Below, piece after piece: positions 55,483 to 64,000 of a stretch of DNA of 64,000 nt; positions within the stretch are counted from its first letter, which is position 1; the number at the start of each line of letters is the position of its first letter. Made by a program: the position numbers and the translations under genes. The DNA comes from Roseobacter denitrificans OCh 114 (lineage in GTDB: Bacteria; Pseudomonadota; Alphaproteobacteria; Rhodobacterales; Rhodobacteraceae), in the NCBI RefSeq assembly GCF_000014045.1, contig NC_008387.1, positions 5,270-69,269 on the forward strand. The letters run 5' to 3'. Below the pieces are notes generated by a model. The model worked only from the letters and a program-made list of their open reading frames with translations. It had not been told where the DNA came from and did not search any database.

Positions 55483-57574
55483 ATGATGAGCCCAAGGAAT
55501 GCACACAACTTCTCGCTCAATGACGCCCTACCTAAATCGGTATTCCACCTCATTTTGCGACTAATTTTGGGACTTTACATCATGGCTTATGACACAGAAC
55601 TGGCGCAGGCTGATACCGCTCTGGGTAATGACAATCCGACGCTGGCTTACAATTTGGATAACTTCAAGGATTTTGCGCCGGCCTCACAGTTTCTCGATAT
55701 CGCCAAATCCATGCGCCCTTGGTGGGGAGATATGGAGGATGGCTCTAAGAAAATGAGCTACGATGCGATGAAAGAAGGGGGCTATCTGGACAAGGACGGA
55801 TGGCCCACGGAGATTCCTGAAGGTGTCGAGGAAATAGTTGGGTTTTGGCAGTGGAAGGGCCGCCCAGAAGAAGCCCATGACGTCCGTGGTGTTTACGTCA
55901 TGGAATACGAGGGCACGGGCGATGTGACCATGTCCGGTGACGCCCGGATTATAAGCAGTGAACCTGGCCGTATTGTTTTTGAAAACATGAACGGCAACCA
56001 CCTCTATTTGAAGATACAGTCCACTGACCCTGAGGGAACAGGCGATTACGTTCGTGACGTTTCGATCGTCGAGGAAAAATACTTACCACTTCATGAGGCA
56101 GGAGCGGTTTATAACCCGGAATGGCTAGACCTGATTGATGATGCCCGCGAACTGCGTTTCATGGGATGGGGGGACACGAATAATGCCACCATAACATCCT
56201 GGGATGAAATGTCTTCGGTGGATGGGATGTTCTGGGAAGCTGGCGTGCCGGTGGAATACATGGTCAAGCTTGCCAATGAGGTCGGCGCTGACCCTTGGTT
56301 CACGATGCCACATACCGCCGATGAAGAGTTCATCCGCAACTTTGCGACCTATGTACGCGACAATCTGGACCCTGGCTTGAAGGCTAAGGTCGAATACTCC
56401 AACGAAACCTGGAACTGGGCTTTTGATCAGACGGAATGGCTACATGACAAAGCCGAGGCGGAATGGGGCGTCAAAGGCGGCCAGAATGATTATTACGTCA
56501 AGAAAGCCGTCGAGACCGCGTTGATCTGGGAAGACGTCTTTGGCGAGGAGGCCGATGACCGTCTCGTCAATGTCCTCGCCACGCAGACTCGCAATCCATG
56601 GCTGACAGAACGTCTGCTCGACGCCAAGCTCTGGAGGGAGAACGAGCCCGACGCCTATGTGGCTCCGGGCAGTGTCTTCGATGAGCTGGCCGTCACGACC
56701 TATTTCGGCAATAATACTGTGAGTGACGCCACCATGCGTGCGGAGCTGATCGCGGTGATCAAGGATCCGGACGTCGATGCAACGGCCTGGCTGGCTGACA
56801 AGCTGATGGACCCCGCTTACAAGGGTTCTATTCCCCAGATCGCCGATGTTCTAGCCACAACAGCAGCTTTGGCCGAAGAACACGGGCTCAAACTTTCCGC
56901 TTATGAGGGCGGGCAACATGTGCACCACGCCTTCGCCGTACGGGACCTGTCCAGCGAAGATGTCGCTGCAATGCAGGATTTCATGGTGGATTTCGTGCGC
57001 AGCGAACAGATGGGTGAGCTTTACCGTGAACTCTGGGATGTCTGGGCAGAATATGGCGACGGGCCTTTCATGCAGTTTGGCGATGTAGGTTCACCCAGCA
57101 AATGGGGGTCGTGGTCACTTTACGCCGGGTTGGAGGATTCCACGCCACGCTCGGAAGCGATCGAGGAGTTGAACCGGGATACAGGCGCATGGTGGGAAGA
57201 CGACCGTGACGGCAGCCAATTCCAGCAGGGTCTGGTCAACGACGGAACAGCAGGGGCTGACATGCTGATGGGGACTGCCAAGAGCGATTACCTGTTGGGT
57301 ATGGACGGTGATGACATTCTGGTCGCAGGTCAGGGTGATGATGGGCTCAACGGTGGCAATGGAATCGACCGGGCCGTATTTGCAGGCGCGTTTTCGGATT
57401 ATACGGTACGCGTTGAAGGCGGCGGTTACAGGATCGAAGGACCGGATGGCAGTGATTTCCTGATCAACGTCGAAGAGATCGCTTTTTGCCAGCGAGCAAG
57501 TCATCGTCCTGTCAGACCTCATAGCGACGGAAGATGGCAGGCTGACCTTGGACGGGCTGACTCCTACGGAGACG

Positions 57575-57660
57575 CCGCCTGAACCAGAGACACCACCGGC
57601 GCCAGAAACACCGCCAGCACCAGAAACACCGCCAGCACCAGAGACGCCACCTGAACCTGT
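57575..57660 (+). repeat. Proline-rich linker with tandem 18-base repeats
   Basis: Repeats of an approximately 18-base unit encode PAPETP-like hexapeptides about five times, between the glycosidase part and the RTX array of the interrupted gene. Such spacers usually separate a catalytic domain from the repeat domain. The near-identical units could recombine and vary in number. Confidence 0.75.
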
Positions 57661-57989
57661 GCCCTTTGTGCCTGGCATGCTTCTTGAAGGGCAGATCAAG
57701 GACGGAGCAGATCATGAAAAGGTGACCATCAATGACCTGAGCGATGCCAACAACGGCATCGTCATCAGGACCATCTGGGCAAGCTCAAAGATCGCACAAC
57801 ACCTCGACCTTGGGGCGCCCAAGGAAACCCCAAGCTATTTGACCTATGCTAAAGGAGCCTATGAATTCTCCGACTTGGTCCAACAGACCAGCGCGGCCTT
57901 GGTCGAAACCGGGCAGACGACTTTTGACATCAACGATGCGGCCATCGTGACTCAGGCAGTCAAGATCGTAGCCACGAATGGTGACGATT

Positions 57990-58640
57990 ACTTCTACGGC
58001 GGTTTGGCTGATGACGTGGCTTCAGGCGCAGGAGGCGATGACTACATGATCGGGGGTGCGGGGAACGACATCTTGTACGGCAACGCGGGAGATGACCGCC
58101 TGATCGGGCAAGACGGTGACGACAGCATCGAAGGAGGCGATGGCAACGACCGGATCAATGGGGGTGGTGGCGAAGATGTAGTCGACGGCGGCGATGGCGA
58201 TGACCAGATTTTTGCAGGAACCGACGATGATGTTGTCAAAGGCGCGAACGGAAATGACTGGATATCCGGCGGCGATGGCGATGATAACCTCTTTGGCGAC
58301 CAGGGCGACGACACCATAAATGGGAATTTCGGTAACGATTATATCGTCGGGGGGATAGGTAACGACAGCTTGTATGGCGATGAAGGGGATGATCGTTTGA
58401 TCGGAAACGCCGGGAATGACACTATCGATGGAGGTGCGGGCAAGGATCACATGAGCGGTGGCCATGGCGACGATATCATTAGCGGTGGTGCCGGAGATGA
58501 CAAGATTTACGCCAATCAGGGCGGTGATACAATTTATGGCGGTGACGGAAATGACTACATGTCGGCCGGAGAAGGTAATGATATCCTTTACGGTGGCCGG
58601 GGTGATGACACTCTGGCCGGCGGCGCAGGCAAAGATCAGT
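57990..58640 (+). repeat. RTX nonapeptide repeat array
   Basis: About fifteen or more GGxGxDxUx repeats (for example GGAGNDILYGNAGDDRLIG and GGDGDDNLFGDQGDD) make a calcium-binding beta-roll. They fold outside the cell on meeting calcium, consistent with type I secretion. Confidence 0.88.
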
Positions 58641-58869
58641 TTGTATTCGACATTGGCGATGGCGACGACCAGATCAACGACTTTGCCTTCGAAGACAACC
58701 TCGATCTGACAGGCTTCTTGCTTGCCGACCAGACACTTGAGGATGCCGCAAGCATGGAAAATGGCAACCTTGTGCTATCCAACGGTGATGATCGGATCAC
58801 CCTGCTTGGGCTGGAGACCGAGGACCTGAGCTGGATGAACATCGATATATAATCAGTGGGCTTTTGAAG

Positions 58870-58916
58870 AAACGACTGCGGGCTGGAAACTCCCCGCAGT
58901 CGTTTTGGCGTTTTTT
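58870..58916 (+). terminator. Rho-independent terminator after the RTX gene
   Basis: AACGACTGCGGG (58871-58882) pairs with CCCGCAGTCGTT (58893-58904) around a 10-base loop, followed six bases later by TTTTTT (58911-58916). It lies 18 bases after the RTX stop. Confidence 0.85.
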
Positions 58917-59007
58917 AAACCTAGACCCGGGCGGAGGTTCCGCGCAGTATCACTAGACACTCTTGATGCGCCCGACACTGCTACCGCGTGCTTGATCTGC
59001 GGGATAA

Positions 59008-59474
59008 TGAACCGATCCAGTTGGCGTACTGCTGGGCACATGCGCGTGGCGCATCTGCACAAGAACGCCTGGCAATCCGACCGCAAAATCTGAACCCAAA
59101 ATCAAGACGTTCAAATCTTGGCTGGATCGAGCCAGATCACAGGTATCTGCAAAATCCCCAACCGGCGAAGCCCTCAAATACATCGCCAAATACTGGGACG
59201 GGCTGATCCTGTTCTTGAGCGATGGCCGTATAGAGATGGACAGCAACGCCGTGGAACACACCATCCGCCCGATTGTCCTCCAGCGAAAGAACGCGTTATT
59301 TTCTGATCACGACGCAGGTGCCCAAAACTGGGCCATGCTCGCGTCACTCATTGAGATAGGCAAATTGAATGACGTCGAGCCGCACAGCTACCTGACCAGC
59401 GTCCTCTCAGCCATCGTCAATGGGCATAAACAAAAGACATCGAACAGCTGTTACCCTGGAACTTCAAAGCTTGA
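59008..59474 (+). mobile_element. IS66-family transposase remnant (C-terminal part)
   Basis: The plus strand encodes PIQLAYCWAHARG, then WLDRARSQVSAKSPTGEALK, DGRIEMDSNAVEHTIRPIVL and YLTSVLSAIVNGHKQ, which match the C-terminal third of IS66-type (TnpC) transposases (W-A-H-x-R, N-x-x-E-x-x-I-R-P). The expected ending DIEQLLPWNFKA appears in another frame after a one-base shift near 59436 and stops at 59474. Start, N-terminal parts and a matching left end are missing, so this is an inactive fragment. Confidence 0.75.
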
Positions 59475-59484
59475 AGCAACGCTT

Positions 59485-59737
59485 ACCGCCCTCCAGCAAT
59501 TTAAGACGATGGGTGTCCTAAACGTCTATGCCACTATACTTGGATTTTAACATGTAGAACGACGCAGGGCTGGGGCCATGCCCGCGGCATACTTCGGCTG
59601 TCGGCCTCCCAGCTTCATGTTCTTTGATCATACCGATAATCTGGGCTTCGGTAAAACGCCTATCTCGCATTTGTTTGTTCTTCAAAGGTTGAGCAAGCTC
59701 TACATTGATGTGAGGGATCTTAGGGGGGTGCAGGTCA
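59485..59737 (-). mobile_element. IS3-family (IS407-like) orfA remnant with terminal sequence
   Basis: On the minus strand from 59670 the frame reads MRDRRFTEAQIIGMIKEHEA then SPASFYMLKSKYSGIDV, a typical IS3-family OrfA start. A TAG stop follows directly; relatives have a Ser codon there. Beyond it DTHRLKLLEGG is still recognisable before the match is lost at the IS66 fragment. Outside the start, TGACCTGCACCCCCC (minus strand, about 59722-59736) resembles the end of IS407-group elements. No orfB is present, so it is a dead fragment. Confidence 0.7.
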
Positions 59738-60168
59738 CAATCTGTCGCGGTAGTGGTCAAGCCCCGGAACCTCCTCTCTTGAGGTCTCTTGCGGAATATC
59801 CAATCTGCCTTCTGTCCCCTAAAGTCCAGTGGCCTTTTCCCCCCGCAGGTGCGGTCAGTGGGTGGCGGTGGTAGCATGGATCGCACGCCCCATCTGAGGC
59901 GTTGCCGGGCGGCGCCTCCCTTGATCAGGACAAAGCTGCTAATCCCGTCTGACAGCGGCGTCTGGGTTTTTATGCAAAAGGATCGTCGCCTGATACGTGT
60001 TTTGCAGCTATCGCTTAGCGTAGCAGAGCGGTCCAAAAATTTAAATCGAAGTATCTTAAATTTTTACCTTTTATACAGGTTTGCTTCTTACGCGTGGGCT
60101 CAGTGTTTTACCGACCCGGGAAGATCGCCAGAGCGTTCCCGGCGCTGATCTTCTGGAGGCCCTTCACC
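59738..60168. other. Gene-free 431-base gap upstream of the acyltransferase
   Basis: No gene with a recognisable product is seen. The segment lies between the IS scar and the OafA-like gene and should contain that gene's promoter. A GGAGG ribosome-binding site is present 12 bases before its ATG. An AT-rich patch is found at about 60030-60080. Confidence 0.4.
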
Positions 60169-62106
60169 ATGAAATACCGCGCTGAAATTGATGGGCTGCG
60201 GGCTGTGGCCGTCATACCCGTCATTCTGTTTCATGCAGGGTTTTCGGGCTTTTCGGGCGGGTTTGTTGGCGTTGATGTCTTCTTTGTCATTTCCGGCTTT
60301 CTGATCACCACGATCCTGATACGCGAATTGGATGAAGGACGTTTCAGCCTGATCAATTTCTACGAACGGCGCGCGCGACGTATCCTGCCGGCGCTGTTCT
60401 TCATGATTGCGGCCTGCCTGCCCTTTGCATGGGCGCTGCTTGTGCCGCAGGACATGAAGGATTTCGGCCAGAGTGTGACAGCCGTTACGTTCTTTGCTTC
60501 GAATATCCTGTTCTGGTCGGAAAGCGGCTATTTTTCTGGTGTCTCCGAGCTGAAACCACTGCTGCATACCTGGAGCCTCGCGGTCGAGGAACAATTCTAC
60601 ATTCTCTTTCCTCTGTTTCTGATGCTCGCATGGCGCTGGGGTTTGAAAATCGTACTGGCCGGATTGGTTGTAGCTTTTCTACTCAGCCTCGCTCTGGCGG
60701 TGGTGCTTGTGACCAAGAATCCTTCCTTTGCCTTTTACATGCTGCCTACCCGCGCATGGGAATTGCTGGCCGGGTCCTTTGTGGCCATCGCTCTCTACCG
60801 GTTCCCTGATCTGCCCCGCATGGGCTGGCTGGCACAGGGGGGCAGCCTGCTGGGGTTGGGGTTGGTGCTGTTCTCGATCTTTGCCTATGACAAGGACACC
60901 CCGTTCCCCAGCCTCTATACGCTGGTGCCGGTCCTTGGCACCGTGCTGATCATCCTGTGCGCCCGGCAGGGGACAGTCGTTCATGCCCTGCTCAGCACCC
61001 GCGGACTCGTGGGCATCGGGCTGATCAGCTACAGCATCTATCTGTGGCACCAGCCGCTTTTTGCCTTTACCCGCTACAGCCATGCCGGCCACCCGCCCAT
61101 GGCCGTGATGGGGGGTCTGATTGGGCTATCCTTTGCGCTGGCCTATGTCAGCTGGCGCTGGGTGGAGCGCCCGTTTCGCGTCAAAGGACACATCACTCGC
61201 ACACAGGTTTTCACGTTCAGCGGGGCGGCCCTTGCGGGCTTTGCGGCCCTCGGCACCGTGACACATTTTCAAAGCGGCATTCCCGCGCGTTTTTCACCTG
61301 ACCAGCAAGCACTTTTCGCGACGGCCAGTGCCTCGCCCAAACGCCTTGAGTGCCACAACATCACCCGGCCTGATCAGGCGTGCCGCTATTTCACCAATAC
61401 GCCGACATGGGCGGTTTTCGGGGATAGCCACACCATTGAACTGGCCTATGGTCTGGCAACAAGGCTGCGCGCGCGCGATATCGGTGTCATGCAGTTTTCC
61501 TATGCCGGCTGCGGGCCGCAATTGGGGGCGCAGAACGCAGATGAATGCGGGCAGTGGTCACAGCGCAGCATGGACCACCTGTTGCGCGATGACAGCATCG
61601 ACACGGTCGTTGTCTCTTACCGCATCGCTGCCTATCTCAAGGGTAAGCACGAGGGCCTCTACCCCGCCCTGCCCGATCTGGTGGAGGAGGAAAAACGCGC
61701 GCAGGTCTGGGACAGCTATGTCAGCACCCTGCAGGCCTTGGTTGACCGCGGCAAGACCGTGCACCTGGTGCTACAGGCCCCCGAAGTGCCGGCCGACATC
61801 AAGCAGATGGTGCGCCGTGCCGGACCTGGCGCGGTGGCCCCTGACAAGCTGTCGCTTGCGGGCGTGCCGCGTGCATGGTGGGCTGCACGCATGGCCTATG
61901 TCACCGCGCGGCTGGAGGACATTCCCGCCGCCGTCCGCATCCACAACCCCGCCGACATGTTCTGTGACGCAGTGACCTGCTATCTGGCGCAGGGCACAAA
62001 GGCGCTTTATTTTGACGATGATCACATCTCGCTCACCGGAGCGGGCATCATCGCCGACCAGATCATCCCGAAACTGTCCCCCCGGATGGCCAGCTCTTTG
62101 CGGTAA
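60169..62106 (+). CDS. OafA/YrhL-type acyltransferase with C-terminal SGNH domain
   Basis: A 645-residue protein. Residues 1-370 are an acyltransferase-3 membrane domain: YRAEIDGLRAVAVIPVILFH, VGVDVFFVISGFLIT, FYERRARRILPALFF, LLHTWSLAVEEQFYILFPLF and SYSIYLWHQPLF, all typical of OafA-like O-acetyltransferases. After the last helix comes a periplasmic SGNH domain with the nucleophile in AVFGDSHTIELAYGL and the catalytic pair in FDDDHISLTGAG. The membrane part passes acetyl groups across and the SGNH part puts them on a glycan. The start at 60169 follows GGAGG; the longer frame to 60094 is unlikely. Confidence 0.9.
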   Translation: MKYRAEIDGLRAVAVIPVILFHAGFSGFSGGFVGVDVFFVISGFLITTILIRELDEGRFSLINFYERRARRILPALFFMIAACLPFAWALLVPQDMKDFGQSVTAVTFFASNILFWSESGYFSGVSELKPLLHTWSLAVEEQFYILFPLFLMLAWRWGLKIVLAGLVVAFLLSLALAVVLVTKNPSFAFYMLPTRAWELLAGSFVAIALYRFPDLPRMGWLAQGGSLLGLGLVLFSIFAYDKDTPFPSLYTLVPVLGTVLIILCARQGTVVHALLSTRGLVGIGLISYSIYLWHQPLFAFTRYSHAGHPPMAVMGGLIGLSFALAYVSWRWVERPFRVKGHITRTQVFTFSGAALAGFAALGTVTHFQSGIPARFSPDQQALFATASASPKRLECHNITRPDQACRYFTNTPTWAVFGDSHTIELAYGLATRLRARDIGVMQFSYAGCGPQLGAQNADECGQWSQRSMDHLLRDDSIDTVVVSYRIAAYLKGKHEGLYPALPDLVEEEKRAQVWDSYVSTLQALVDRGKTVHLVLQAPEVPADIKQMVRRAGPGAVAPDKLSLAGVPRAWWAARMAYVTARLEDIPAAVRIHNPADMFCDAVTCYLAQGTKALYFDDDHISLTGAGIIADQIIPKLSPRMASSLR

Positions 62107-62229
62107 AGGGTGTGTGCGTCTCAAAGGCATGCTTTGGAGCCGTTAGCGGCGTTGTTGCGCCGCAAGCTTTCCATGATATGTAAATGCCTAATCCTCTGAG
62201 CGCGGCCCAAGAGAAATAGTGAATTACCA

Positions 62230-63150
62230 ATGGCTCATACCCCTCATGGTTCTGAGAGAAAAAGCACTGGGTTGATCGCTTTCACACTTGCGGGGCTGTT
62301 GGCCCTACTTCTTGGATTTGCGGGATTGTTTGGAAAAAGCGATTGGAACCCAGTTGTTTCAGTAGCGGAGGGAACTGCGCAGGATATAGCGAAAGCCTCA
62401 ATTGGCGTGTATATTTCGTTGCGAGCTATCAACGCAGTGCTTTCTACGGCCCAAGAGATCGAGGTCGGTGCGTCGATGGTCGGGCAAGCAAGCCTTCAAC
62501 CACTTAAGGTGCTGGAACCCGTCGATGATACCGTGGAGCGCGTTGCCGATGTCGTATTTCTCGTCGCGACCGGGGCAGCACTCGCAGGAATTGGTCTCGC
62601 ACCTGTGGTTTCTATCGGGCTCGTCGCTCTCGGAGCTGGACTATTGGGAAAGCTTGGCTTGCACCTTGCTCCCTCCTTAGCAAGGACGCTGAAACCTGTA
62701 TGCGACAAAGGAATAACCCTTGGCCTCGCCGTCGGCCTTGCCATACCTTTAATGTTTTTCCTCGGCGTTTGGGTCGGAGAGCGCGCTACTGCAGCACAGA
62801 TGAACGCGGCTGTGGAGGAGCTTGACGCCATCGCACAACAAGCCAACATTCTCATTGGGACAGGCGCGACTGACAAACAAGAAATGCCCGAAGCAGAGGA
62901 TAAAACTTCAGGTGTTTTAACTTGGCTGGGCGATCAGGTCGCCGGAGTCAGCGACGGTGTGAGCGGTGCATTTGGACAAAGCAGTCGCTATTTAGAGGCA
63001 GCGCAGGTTTTCGTCGATGAAGCTGACACCATCCTTGAAGCCTCTTTGGTGATCATCGGCATTTTTACGCTGCGCATGTTGATATTGCCTATTATTCTGT
63101 TTCTGGGGGCAATGGCCTTGCTCCGGACCATGCCACGCCGCGGGGCATAG
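62230..63150 (+). CDS. Membrane protein of unknown function
   Basis: A 306-residue protein with hydrophobic segments near the N-terminus (LIAFTLAGLLALLLGFAGLF), in the middle (VFLVATGAALAGIGLAPVVS, SIGLVALGAGLLGKLGLHLA, GITLGLAVGLAIPLMFFLGV) and at the C-terminus (FTLRMLILPIILFLGAMALL). Between them lies a polar region (AQMNAAVEELDAIAQQANIL). I recognise no family. The composition appears less GC-rich than that of the glycan genes, and it stands alone, with unknown promoters, next to the end of the ugd gene. It may be a recent acquisition. Confidence 0.6.
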   Translation: MAHTPHGSERKSTGLIAFTLAGLLALLLGFAGLFGKSDWNPVVSVAEGTAQDIAKASIGVYISLRAINAVLSTAQEIEVGASMVGQASLQPLKVLEPVDDTVERVADVVFLVATGAALAGIGLAPVVSIGLVALGAGLLGKLGLHLAPSLARTLKPVCDKGITLGLAVGLAIPLMFFLGVWVGERATAAQMNAAVEELDAIAQQANILIGTGATDKQEMPEAEDKTSGVLTWLGDQVAGVSDGVSGAFGQSSRYLEAAQVFVDEADTILEASLVIIGIFTLRMLILPIILFLGAMALLRTMPRRGA

Positions 63151-63249
63151 GTGCCGATAGTTTCATTTTTTAAGTGTGGGCCGAAATTTCAGAGCCGGAC
63201 CCTATAGAGTCAAGGGATGCCTGATGTTTCAGGTATTCCCTCAAACGCT

Positions 63250-64000
63250 TTAATCCTCCCCCGACAGATCCCGGGTAAAGACCTTGTCGGCGACGTCTTC
63301 GAGTGCGGCTTCGCGCCGGTTGGCGACGATCACGTCGGCCTCGCGTTTGAAGACCTCCAGATCACGCTCCACGCGCGAGTTGAAGAAACTCTCCTCGGGC
63401 AGGTGGGGTTCATAGATGATCACCTCGATCCCCTTGGCGCGGATGCGTTTCATGATGCCCTGAATGGAGCTGTCGCGGAAATTGTCCGACCCGGCCTTCA
63501 TCACCAGCCGGTAGATGCCCACGACGCGGGGCTCTTTCTCGACGATACGTTCGGCCAGGAAATCCTTGCGCGTGGTATTGGCATCCACAATGGCGCGGAT
63601 CAGGTTCTGGGGCACATTGCTGTAATTGGCCAGCAGTTGCTTGGTGTCTTTCGGCAGGCAATACCCACCATAGCCAAAGGACGGGTTGTTGTAGAAATTC
63701 CCCACCCGCGGGTCGGCACTGACGCCCGAGATCACCTCGCGGCTGTCCAGCCCCAGCGCCATGGCATAGCTGTCCAGTTCGTTGAAATAGGCCACGCGCA
63801 TCGCAAGATAGGTATTGGCGAAAAGCTTGATCGCCTCGGCCTCCGCCGCCCCCGTCAACAACACCGGCACATCCGTCTCATCCGAGGCCGCCAGCATCAT
63901 ATCCGCAAAGATGCGCGCGCGCTCTGAACGCTCGCCCACCACGATCCGGCTGGGATGCAGGTTGTCATGCAGCGCGCGACCCTCGCGCAGGAATTCCGGG
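63250..64000 (-). CDS. ugd: UDP-glucose 6-dehydrogenase-like nucleotide-sugar dehydrogenase (5' end beyond the window)
   Basis: The frame is open to the right edge and covers the C-terminal 250 residues. It has [12 protein letters not shown] (substrate loop), [20 protein letters not shown] (the central-domain Lys and Asn), the catalytic Cys in [15 protein letters not shown], and a C-terminal NAD-like domain with [20 protein letters not shown]. These define UDP-glucose/GDP-mannose dehydrogenases and fit UDP-glucose best. It makes UDP-glucuronate, the likely substrate of the epimerase at 45669-46670. The stop TAA is at 63250-63252. Confidence 0.9.
   Translation of the reverse strand, partial: PEFLREGRALHDNLHPSRIVVGERSERARIFADMMLAASDETDVPVLLTGAAEAEAIKLFANTYLAMRVAYFNELDSYAMALGLDSREVISGVSADPRVGNFYNNPSFGYGGYCLPKDTKQLLANYSNVPQNLIRAIVDANTTRKDFLAERIVEKEPRVVGIYRLVMKAGSDNFRDSSIQGIMKRIRAKGIEVIIYEPHLPEESFFNSRVERDLEVFKREADVIVANRREAALEDVADKVFTRDLSGED

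Larger units (their letters stand above)
55483..58852 (+). pseudogene. RTX calcium-binding protein with GH-A-like glycosidase domain, disrupted by a +1 frameshift
   Basis: The N-terminal 600 residues look like a clan GH-A glycoside hydrolase: VEYSNETWNWAFDQ with acid/base candidate Glu308 and LKLSAYEGGQHVHH with nucleophile candidate Glu475 (numbering from 55483). RTX-like repeats begin at about 57247. The frame breaks in the five-T run 57483-57487 (VEEIAF), and the next frame continues ASEQVIVLSDLIATEDG, a Pro/Glu/Thr linker (about 57590-57660) and a long array of GGxGxD nonapeptides to 58640. A C-terminal Asp/Leu-rich region typical of type I secretion signals follows. Removing one T gives about 1120 residues. 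AGAGGA precedes ATG 55483; ATG 55582 is an alternative. Probable cargo of the type I exporter at 8.7-11.9 kb. Confidence 0.82.

Noticed and set aside
57115..57715. Minus-strand frames with Trp/Cys- or Gly/Val-rich repeats
   Set aside because: They are antisense shadows of the proline-linker repeats in the RTX gene; there is no ribosome-binding site or domain.
58022..58465. Minus-strand frame opposite the RTX array
   Set aside because: Its regular Val/Ala/Ile composition is a by-product of the GGxGxD codon repeats on the plus strand.
57990..58640. CRISPR-like regular repeats
   Set aside because: The periodicity is 27 bases in coding frame and encodes RTX nonapeptides; units are degenerate with no spacers.

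Overview
The window reads as an extrachromosomal replicon (plasmid or chromid) of a marine Roseobacter-group alphaproteobacterium (Rhodobacteraceae). Three things suggest this: a compact replication and partition module (parB, parA, a RepA-type initiator, iterons, a DnaA box and palindromic parS candidates) at 48.3-52.3 kb; high-GC alphaproteobacterial coding style; and VPLPA-CTERM proteins with their dedicated exosortase, a combination typical of Rhodobacterales. A RepA-type replicon carrying a complete dTDP-L-rhamnose operon matches the 'biofilm plasmids' known from roseobacters. That assignment is inference from gene content; nothing was searched.

Layout. 0-8.5 kb: glycan assembly genes (a GT4 and three GT2 glycosyltransferases, an O-antigen ligase/polymerase-like membrane protein, a sulfotransferase, a Wzx-like flippase). 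8.7-11.9 kb: type I secretion ABC transporter and HlyD adaptor. 12.1-17.7 kb: a PAP2 phosphatase, then rmlC-rmlB-rmlD-rmlA and a phosphomannomutase on the minus strand. 17.8-27.9 kb: two divergent operons of the PEP-CTERM-associated exopolysaccharide type (secretion ATPase, Wzz chain-length protein and tyrosine-kinase-like ATPase on minus; initiating sugar transferase, TPR lipoprotein, export protein, outer-membrane barrel and rhomboid protease on plus). 27.9-31.6 kb: a large secreted protein resembling a cysteine-less C25 peptidase, and a fused ATP sulfurylase/APS kinase. 32-40.8 kb: a sorting island with a VWA VPLPA-CTERM protein, a large frameshifted TPR protein, two small paralogous VPLPA-CTERM proteins, manC and the exosortase XrtD. 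41.4-48.3 kb: an acyltransferase, a WecG-type transferase, galE (frameshifted), a second sulfotransferase (frameshifted), a nucleotide-sugar epimerase and an unusual glycosyltransferase. 48.3-52.3 kb: parB/parA/ori/repA. 52.4-64 kb: a GT2, an inverted paralogue of the unusual glycosyltransferase, a frameshifted RTX glycosidase-like protein, an IS66/IS3 scar, an OafA-type acyltransferase, an unknown membrane protein and a partial UDP-glucose dehydrogenase running off the right edge.

How it works together (inference). The genes supply dTDP-Rha, GDP-Man, UDP-GlcA/GalA and PAPS. They assemble, acylate and sulfate a surface polysaccharide and export it through the Wzz/ATPase/outer-membrane system. 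XrtD anchors VPLPA-CTERM proteins in the same envelope. The type I exporter is a plausible route for the RTX glycosidase. Four genes carry one extra base each (about 33836, 43595, 45217 and 57487), which is either a sequencing artefact or real decay and should be settled before their products are interpreted.
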